A stretch of 25,472 nucleotides of DNA from an uncultured Prevotella sp. (GTDB lineage: Bacteria; Bacteroidota; Bacteroidia; Bacteroidales; Bacteroidaceae), in the NCBI GenBank assembly GCA_946999025.1, contig CAMQBP010000007.1, forward strand, positions 1-25,472. Direction: 5' to 3'. Position numbers and translations under genes: made by a program. Shown one piece after another: positions 21,501 through 25,472 of this stretch (the stretch's first letter is position 1; every line of letters begins with the position of its first letter). The notes under the pieces are model-generated. The model did not search any database, was not told where the DNA came from, and saw only the letters and a list, made by a program, of their open reading frames with translations.

Positions 21501-24085
21501 CGGTCGCCAGCAATCATTGTGTACACCACATGCACCTGCATGTCAGACGAACCGAACAACAGATACACCGGTTTGCCCTTGTGTGGGAAGGTGTCTGATG
21601 TGACATAAAAGAAATCGGAGGTATTGACAACAGGTTTCTTGTCATCAAGAGAGAAGATGACAAACTTCTGGTCAAGCGTATCGTTGCCGCAAATGGCGAC
21701 TAAATGATGCTCACCCGAAGACAGATTCGTCAACCCCTGAACGGTCGGCTCATTGGTTTTTACTGAATAAGCATGCCCATCTATCGTATAATTTACTTGT
21801 CCTTCGACAGGCTGACCGGCATTATTGATGTACCTGAAGGTCACAGACGGGATGCTATCTCGCAAGCTTTGAGCCGGCAAGTTACAGGTGAGCAAGGTTG
21901 GTTTGTCGCTCAATGGTAGCCGAGTTTCAGCCGAATGGCTTTCTCCGCCAGCATCAGTGACATCAACATGAACCTCGAACGAATAGTAACGGGCAACATG
22001 ATGGCTGTAATCATCGGGCATTTCCATCGGCACAGGAACCGTGAAGCGTCCGTCACCGTCGGTCACCAAGGTGCCTTTAGTGACCATGACTTCCCGGTCT
22101 TTACTCATTCGATGGAACCACCACATGGCAGGTCTGCGCACAACTGTGTACTTAACTTTGGCTGATTGGACAGGAACGCCAGCGAAACTCTTCACATGTC
22201 CGACCACATTCACGGTGTCACCCGCCTGATATTTCTCTTTCACTTCATCGAAAGAAACCTGGAAAGTAGGACGTTTATATTCTTCAACCGAGAAAGATTC
22301 GTAACCGTTGTTGCCAAAGTTTGTGCGCAATGTGAACATGCCAGTAAGTCCAGAGGATGGCAAAACAAAGTCGGTTGATGCCGTTCCAAAGTCGTCTGTA
22401 ACCACCTCTTTGGTGGCTACAATCTTATAATTGGCATCACGCAACGTCAAGGTCATGGCCTGATGGGCAACTGCCTCGGTACGTTCATCATCCACCCTTC
22501 GGTAAACAATGGCTGCGGCATGCACGGTCTGTCCAGGACGATAGATGCTTCGATCCGTGTATAGCTCAACCTGCGGGCGAACTGGTACTCGATCTTTTGG
22601 GAATTGTCCGTACGCATTGAAATAAGTTTCCGCACAAGCTTGATCTTCATCTGTATATGGATAAATGGATTGATTGGACGACCTACCCATTTCGTACACC
22701 GCCTCACCTTGCTCATTGCAGGTCAAGGTTTGGGAATGACGTTTGTTATCATAATTGTTACCGTTTGTGATTCTGATCTTTGCGTTCGGCAACGGCTGTC
22801 CTGTAGTTGCACTCACAGCAACCAATCGTACCCTGTTGTTGGGCAGTGTCTGTGACATGAGATACATATCGCTGACCCGCAACAAGGCCCGCTGTGGCTT
22901 GATGGACTTGTTGTTGGTGGTCATCTCCACGAGATACACGCCGATTGGCAAGCCTTTGATGGTCATCCTATCACGCATGACTTGGTAGTCTGGCAAACCA
23001 ACGTATCGCTTTGAGGCTGTGTATTCCGGTGTTTTAGAAACAAGGTGCGACTTGATTTTTGCATAGTCGCGCGGGTCATTGGGATCAAATGAGGTATCGC
23101 CTTTCAGATTGAGGCGCCACACCGACATGTCCAACTGATTGATATTGCACATTTGCATGATGACCACTTGCCGCTCCTGATGAGGAATCTGGACGCTTTC
23201 TCCCAATGAGAGATGGAACATTGGCAACGTCAGCCGTGCCTTGGCGTTGCGAAGAATGTTCATACGAGGCCATGCTCCCCATTGGGTTAGTGCATAATTG
23301 ATGTAGTTCATTTTGCTTTCGGCAGAAGCATCGTCAGCCTGTTCCATAAAACGGTAGCGTTCTATGGCCAGTTCACCTGCAACGGCGAGGTCTTTATAGT
23401 GGTCAATCAACGAATCGATAGTCAGCAGATATTTTGACTTCCTCACCTGCATCACGTCCTCATCTCTATCTTGTCGCACGCGCAGCAAGGCCGTGATGCA
23501 CGCTGCAGGACGATTGTGTTGTTTTTGGTAATAATCGTGCAGCATCCCATAAGCCTCAGCCTCCATGCCCAACACATGCAAGAGATCGTTGCCAAAGATC
23601 TTACTGTCGATGCCTTCTATCACCATGGGCACATACTCCGAGGCCTTGTGAGCAGCCAACAAGTCTGGATGCGACAAGGATTTGCGGTAATACTCCTCAC
23701 TCAACTCTTTGCTGTTGTCTGAAAGTTGGGCATTTTCCCGATAGAGACGACCTAACGACGATTGATAAACAGCAGCCAATACCTGATCTTGCTTCTCGGC
23801 ATTCTGCATGTTGGCGACCAGCCTTTCTACCTCTACCATCAATGAATCGGGCGATACCTGATTAGCGAGGGAGCCGTGTAGCAATTCAGCTTTCAAGAGA
23901 TGGCCATATCGTTTATCGGCCTGTGCCTTGGTTATAATCTTCTTCAGCACATTCATGGACGTTTTAGGTAGGTCCTTCTGCTGTGCTCGTTCATACTGCT
24001 TCCAAAGTATAGTATAACTGTCTGCCATCATGTGAGACGGCAGCATCAGTAAAGAAGCTATAAACATCATTATGATTTTTTTCAT
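18557..24085 (-). CDS. Alpha-2-macroglobulin-like exported protein, thioester motif replaced
   Basis: This is a large periplasmic or surface protein of 1842 residues with an N-terminal signal peptide (MKKIIMMFIASLLMLPS, then HMMA) and no lipobox. The MG2 domain is near residues 495-600 (LYTDRSIYRPGQTVHAAAIV). A low-complexity Ala/Pro/Gln/Asp-rich stretch at about 1040-1095 occupies the place of the bait region. The A2M core domain follows (SVSLRFTLPES-type segment VSLRFTLPESVTTWQFMGLA, about 1120-1140), then an alpha-alpha toroid at about 1290-1600 and a C-terminal receptor-like domain. Such proteins trap proteases. At the thioester position, where related proteins have CxEQ before YYANS, this one has NAIS (1326-1329), so covalent trapping looks impossible. 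It heads the operon with DUF1573 and ispH. Confidence 0.92.
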   Translation of the reverse strand: MKKIIMMFIASLLMLPSHMMADSYTILWKQYERAQQKDLPKTSMNVLKKIITKAQADKRYGHLLKAELLHGSLANQVSPDSLMVEVERLVANMQNAEKQDQVLAAVYQSSLGRLYRENAQLSDNSKELSEEYYRKSLSHPDLLAAHKASEYVPMVIEGIDSKIFGNDLLHVLGMEAEAYGMLHDYYQKQHNRPAACITALLRVRQDRDEDVMQVRKSKYLLTIDSLIDHYKDLAVAGELAIERYRFMEQADDASAESKMNYINYALTQWGAWPRMNILRNAKARLTLPMFHLSLGESVQIPHQERQVVIMQMCNINQLDMSVWRLNLKGDTSFDPNDPRDYAKIKSHLVSKTPEYTASKRYVGLPDYQVMRDRMTIKGLPIGVYLVEMTTNNKSIKPQRALLRVSDMYLMSQTLPNNRVRLVAVSATTGQPLPNAKIRITNGNNYDNKRHSQTLTCNEQGEAVYEMGRSSNQSIYPYTDEDQACAETYFNAYGQFPKDRVPVRPQVELYTDRSIYRPGQTVHAAAIVYRRVDDERTEAVAHQAMTLTLRDANYKIVATKEVVTDDFGTASTDFVLPSSGLTGMFTLRTNFGNNGYESFSVEEYKRPTFQVSFDEVKEKYQAGDTVNVVGHVKSFAGVPVQSAKVKYTVVRRPAMWWFHRMSKDREVMVTKGTLVTDGDGRFTVPVPMEMPDDYSHHVARYYSFEVHVDVTDAGGESHSAETRLPLSDKPTLLTCNLPAQSLRDSIPSVTFRYINNAGQPVEGQVNYTIDGHAYSVKTNEPTVQGLTNLSSGEHHLVAICGNDTLDQKFVIFSLDDKKPVVNTSDFFYVTSDTFPHKGKPVYLLFGSSDMQVHVVYTMIAGDRVIDSGTLEINNQLIKKKLTYLPQYDKGLLVNYAWVKNGKLYSHRQMIQKPQPDKRLMVTWKTFRNRLTPGQKEEWSLQITKPDGSPAQAQLMAVLFDQTLNEIRKHDWRLNTTYHPALPFTQWSGLNFTEAVLYGDAPIASLRERNLDFSRFDEVFASFPREEVFLTGYVPGIKIRGTRAMNAMPLSAMAKQSGAMVLKSTAGGGNAREASDDDAASPALAEPSQPQQPASRQSVRENLSETAFFFPALLSDDKGNVSLRFTLPESVTTWQFMGLAHDKAMRHGMLKDEVVAQKTVMVQPNMPRFVRMGDHATLSARIISTSKRVVEGTVQLELLNPETEGVVFSRQQSCRLQPDTTVSVAFDFDVTPLLAAHPQLSLLIARVTVSGKGYSDGEQHYLPILPAKEWVTTTVPFTQHAPGTKIIDLKQLFPVDDAANRLTIEYTNNPAWLMVQALPSMGTPEADNAISLAAAYYANSIGRYLLNEAPQLKSTISLWKQEKGSETSLMSSLEKNQSLKTMVLEETPWVADANKESEQKQQLVTFFDPNSMDYRLNSALDKLSKLQNPDGSFSWWKGMSGSRYMTTAVVKMLVRLNALIGKQEVTTPIIRQALAYLDKKAAEEVVQLKELKAKGNKNLSPSEAACDYLYIHALAERPSTATVKYLVDLLAKKPSALTIYGKANSAIILSQYGKNELAKEYLQSINEYSVYKEEMGRYFDTPRAQYTWCDYRIPSQVAAIEATKRLRPGDPSIEEMQRWLLQSKRTQAWDTPINSVNAVFAFLHGATEKLTQSSQDAVIKIDNQPVALPKATAGLGYVKVSKPGKDVRTLAVNKTSAGTSWGAVYAQFMQKSTEVASQSSGIKVTRTLLYNGKPATNLKVGDRVTVRIEIEADRDYDFVQLQDKRAACLEPIGQLSGYHQGYYCAPKDNATNYYFDRLGKGKHRIETYYYIDRAGTYQTGICTIQCAYSPEYNGREAAKTLNIQ

Positions 24086-24170
24086 ACCTTAACTCTTGTT
24101 TTATAAAAAGACTCAGGAAGCATGCAGATGACAGAACTGAATTCTACCATAAAACACACTATTCGTTACG

Positions 24171-24380
24171 TGCAAAGATAATGCAAGCCGAAGGCAAAAG
24201 GAAGTTTACTTACTTTGCTAAGGCGATGCCTATCTTATGCAAAAACAGTGCAAACCGAAAGCAGTCAAACTGCGTTTGAATTGCTGAGGTGCAGCCTGTT
24301 TTATGCAAAGATAGTGCAAGCCGAAAACAAAGGAAATTTACTTACTTTGCTAAGGCGATGCCTATCTTATGCAAAGATAA
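24171..24380. repeat. Three tandem ~66-bp intergenic repeats
   Basis: Units begin near 24182, 24249 and 24315, a period of 66-67 bp. Units 1 and 3 are almost identical (about four differences over 62 bp, including the shared core TTTACTTACTTTGCTAAGG). Unit 2 keeps the ends (TGCAAACCGAAAGCA and TTTTATGCAAAGATA) but its middle has diverged and holds the hairpin TCAAAC-TGC-GTTTGA. Unit borders carry TGCAAAGATA, which is a -7 box on the minus strand. Confidence 0.88.
24173..24180 (-). promoter_or_regulatory. Predicted -7 box for the alpha-2-macroglobulin operon
   Basis: The minus strand reads TATCTTTG then C, matching TAnnTTTG, 87 bp before the ATG. It lies at the edge of the ~66-bp repeats. Identical boxes occur at 24306-24313 and 24372-24379 inside the repeats. 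Confidence 0.55.
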
Positions 24381-24448
24381 CAAAAAACGAATAATAGCCA
24401 CAAGAATTATCATTCTTTATGACGAATTAAAATACTCATAGAAAACGG

Positions 24449-24469
24449 GTAGCATTATTGGCATGCTAC
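24449..24469 (-). terminator. Possible weak terminator after the lipoprotein gene
   Basis: GTAGCA and TGCTAC form a 6-bp stem 17 bp after the lipoprotein stop. On the minus strand it is followed by CCGTTTTC, only a short T-tract. Confidence 0.35.
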
Positions 24470-24485
24470 TTACTGATGGTCTACC

Positions 24486-25076
24486 TCACACACCATCATC
24501 TTCCTCTTCTATATCATCTTCCGACTCATCGCCCTCCGTGTTACCAGTATCCAACAGGTTGTCTTTCAAAATAGATACTGCACCGTGATTTGATATCTTC
24601 ATGACCAAAGGAACATACTCGTCACTCATTTTGTCGGGCGAGCCGATACTCACTGCAAAAATGAGGTTGTTGCCTTCAACCTTGTCAAAAACGATGCCTA
24701 ACAATGCACTGTTTTTGCGATAAAGTTCATCAACATAGTTTACAAAATCAGCTTTCGTAAAAGTCCTACTATAGAATTCACTTTGATCCTTTCGAACGAT
24801 ACTCAGTTTAATCTTATTATCATAATATTTATTGCCCGACCCATCATCTGCTAACGGCAACGATTGATCAGCTTGCCTTGATACATTCACATGATACATC
24901 GAACCGACCCATTCTATGGGAATCGACTGCTCGTAATCGCTCATGGATTGCGTAGCCTTCTTCGTTACAGGTTTTGGCTTCTGCGTGATAATCGTCTTAT
25001 CTTGTTTCTTTTCTGAACAAGAAACGATACCACAACCTACTAATATGATTAAAAATAAACGTAAAAACAATCGCAT
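24486..25076 (-). CDS. Small lipoprotein with acidic tail (DUF4738-like)
   Basis: This 196-residue protein has a lipoprotein signal peptide: a basic start and hydrophobic core (MRLFLRLFLIILVGCG) and a lipobox ending at Cys20 (GIVSC, then SEKK). After a Lys/Thr/Pro-rich linker, residues ~50-175 form one compact domain with VNVSRQADQSLPLADDGSG, KYYDNKIKLSIVRKDQSEFY and RTFTKADFVNYVDELY. The layout reminds me of the Bacteroidetes family DUF4738, whose function is unknown; this is a resemblance from memory only. The C-terminus is strongly acidic (EGDESEDDIEEEDDGV). It appears to be a single-gene unit with a ~100-nt leader. Confidence 0.8.
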   Translation of the reverse strand: MRLFLRLFLIILVGCGIVSCSEKKQDKTIITQKPKPVTKKATQSMSDYEQSIPIEWVGSMYHVNVSRQADQSLPLADDGSGNKYYDNKIKLSIVRKDQSEFYSRTFTKADFVNYVDELYRKNSALLGIVFDKVEGNNLIFAVSIGSPDKMSDEYVPLVMKISNHGAVSILKDNLLDTGNTEGDESEDDIEEEDDGV

Positions 25077-25181
25077 GAGTTGATTATATTTTTAATGAGT
25101 TCAATCTTATGACTTAATTGTGGAATACTGTGCTTCACCCCCTCAATAAAAGGGAAGAAAGCCAGAACTGTCCATCATTTG

Positions 25182-25189
25182 CAAAGGTA
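25182..25189 (-). promoter_or_regulatory. Predicted -7 box for the lipoprotein gene
   Basis: The minus strand reads TACCTTTG then C, matching TAnnTTTG, 105 bp before the ATG. A T-rich stretch lies upstream, but the nearest TTTG is only 14 bp away, so the -33 element is uncertain. Confidence 0.5.
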
Positions 25190-25236
25190 CAAATAAAAAA
25201 TGACAAAAAAAGGTTATTGGTCTTTGACAAGGTAAA

Positions 25237-25280
25237 AATCGAGTAGGTTGGGAAACGAAAGTTTTCTAACCTACTCGATT
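25237..25280 (-). terminator. Strong terminator hairpin after the right-edge gene
   Basis: AATCGAGTAGGTT pairs perfectly over 13 bp with AACCTACTCGATT. On the minus strand the stem runs into a TTTTT tract, 65 bp after the stop of the partial gene at the right edge. Confidence 0.85.
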
Positions 25281-25344
25281 AAAGAAAGGGGAACGGAGAA
25301 GAAAGCAAACGAACTGGTTTGAATCCAGAACATCTGCCAGTTTT

Positions 25345-25472
25345 CTACAACTCTGTTTGTGGAATGTACTCCTCGCCCCGCAAAAATATCCTGTCTACTA
25401 TAGGTGTAGTGTATGCGTAAGGAATAAAGTCAACCGACGGAATGGGCTTCGTGATGTAAAAATTAGCAACCT
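25345..25472 (-). CDS. 3' end of an unidentified gene (partial)
   Basis: The last 42 codons of a minus-strand gene enter from the right edge, with TAG at 25345-25347. The frame is open to the window end and reads like protein (FYITKPIPSVDFIPYAY, then DRIFLRGEEYIPQTEL); the other two minus frames close quickly. The strong terminator 65 bp downstream supports it being a real gene end. I do not recognise the family from this fragment. Confidence 0.65.
   Translation of the reverse strand, partial: VANFYITKPIPSVDFIPYAYTTPIVDRIFLRGEEYIPQTEL

Larger units (their letters stand above)
24086..24485. other. 400-bp gap between the lipoprotein gene and the alpha-2-macroglobulin gene
   Basis: No gene seen. 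It contains the alpha-2-macroglobulin leader and promoter, three ~66-bp repeats (24171-24380), and a weak hairpin after the lipoprotein gene. Confidence 0.8.

Noticed and set aside
24171..24380. Possible CRISPR or attachment-site repeats
   Set aside because: Units abut without spacers and there is no integrase, transposase or cas gene; an intergenic repeat is the better reading.
1..25472. tRNA, rRNA, phage, transposase or defence genes
   Set aside because: I looked for cloverleaf-like sequence, integrase or transposase motifs and defence domains and saw none; a short RNA could still be missed by eye.

Overview
The window looks like chromosomal DNA from a member of the Bacteroidales, most likely a Prevotella-type organism. 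Reasons: an F1 ATPase segment ordered atpD-atpC-small membrane gene with a very short epsilon subunit, an RprX/RprY two-component pair, an EF-G2-type elongation factor paralogue, DUF1573 and very large alpha-2-macroglobulin-like exported proteins, few clear Shine-Dalgarno sites, and a Bacteroidetes-type -7 box (TAnnTTTG, usually followed by C) in front of every predicted operon head. The assignment rests on recalled family features and not on a database search.

Layout. 1-2235 (minus): atpD, atpC and an AtpI-like membrane gene, with a promoter near 2290. 2386-4759 (minus): nhaD then pfkA, 16 bp apart. 4760-5104: no gene; nhaD promoter, a 22-bp tandem palindromic repeat and the rprY terminator. 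5105-7390 (minus): rprX-rprY. 7608-9770 (minus): EF-G2 paralogue, divergent from hemW (9924-11084, plus). 11059-12767 (minus): uraA and a small membrane gene joined by an ATGA overlap; the small gene overlaps the 3' end of hemW tail to tail. 12936-14090 (plus): exported lactonase-fold protein, divergent from uraA. 14091-14607: no gene; a run of inverted repeats ending in a C/G-rich palindrome. 14608-15621 (minus): lone FecCD-type permease, divergent from tcdA (15693-16451, plus) across a strikingly symmetric promoter region. 16452-16620: phased GGGAGTTA repeats between convergent genes. 16621-24085 (minus): a tight three-gene operon (alpha-2-macroglobulin-like, DUF1573, ispH). 24086-24485: three ~66-bp repeats. 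24486-25076 (minus): small acidic-tailed lipoprotein. 25345-25472 (minus): 3' end of an unidentified gene, followed by a strong terminator hairpin.

Most genes are housekeeping: energy (ATP synthase, glycolysis, Na+/H+ exchange), translation (EF-G2, TcdA tRNA modification), isoprenoid synthesis (IspH), heme trafficking (HemW), uracil uptake, envelope signalling and envelope proteins. I found no phage, transposase, CRISPR array, toxin system or defence island, and no convincing new multi-gene system. The less expected material is (i) an EF-G paralogue lacking the GTPase histidine, (ii) an alpha-2-macroglobulin whose thioester site appears to be replaced, (iii) several kinds of intergenic repeats with helical phasing or embedded -7 boxes, and (iv) promoters that abut or overlap start codons, predicting leaderless or nearly leaderless mRNAs.
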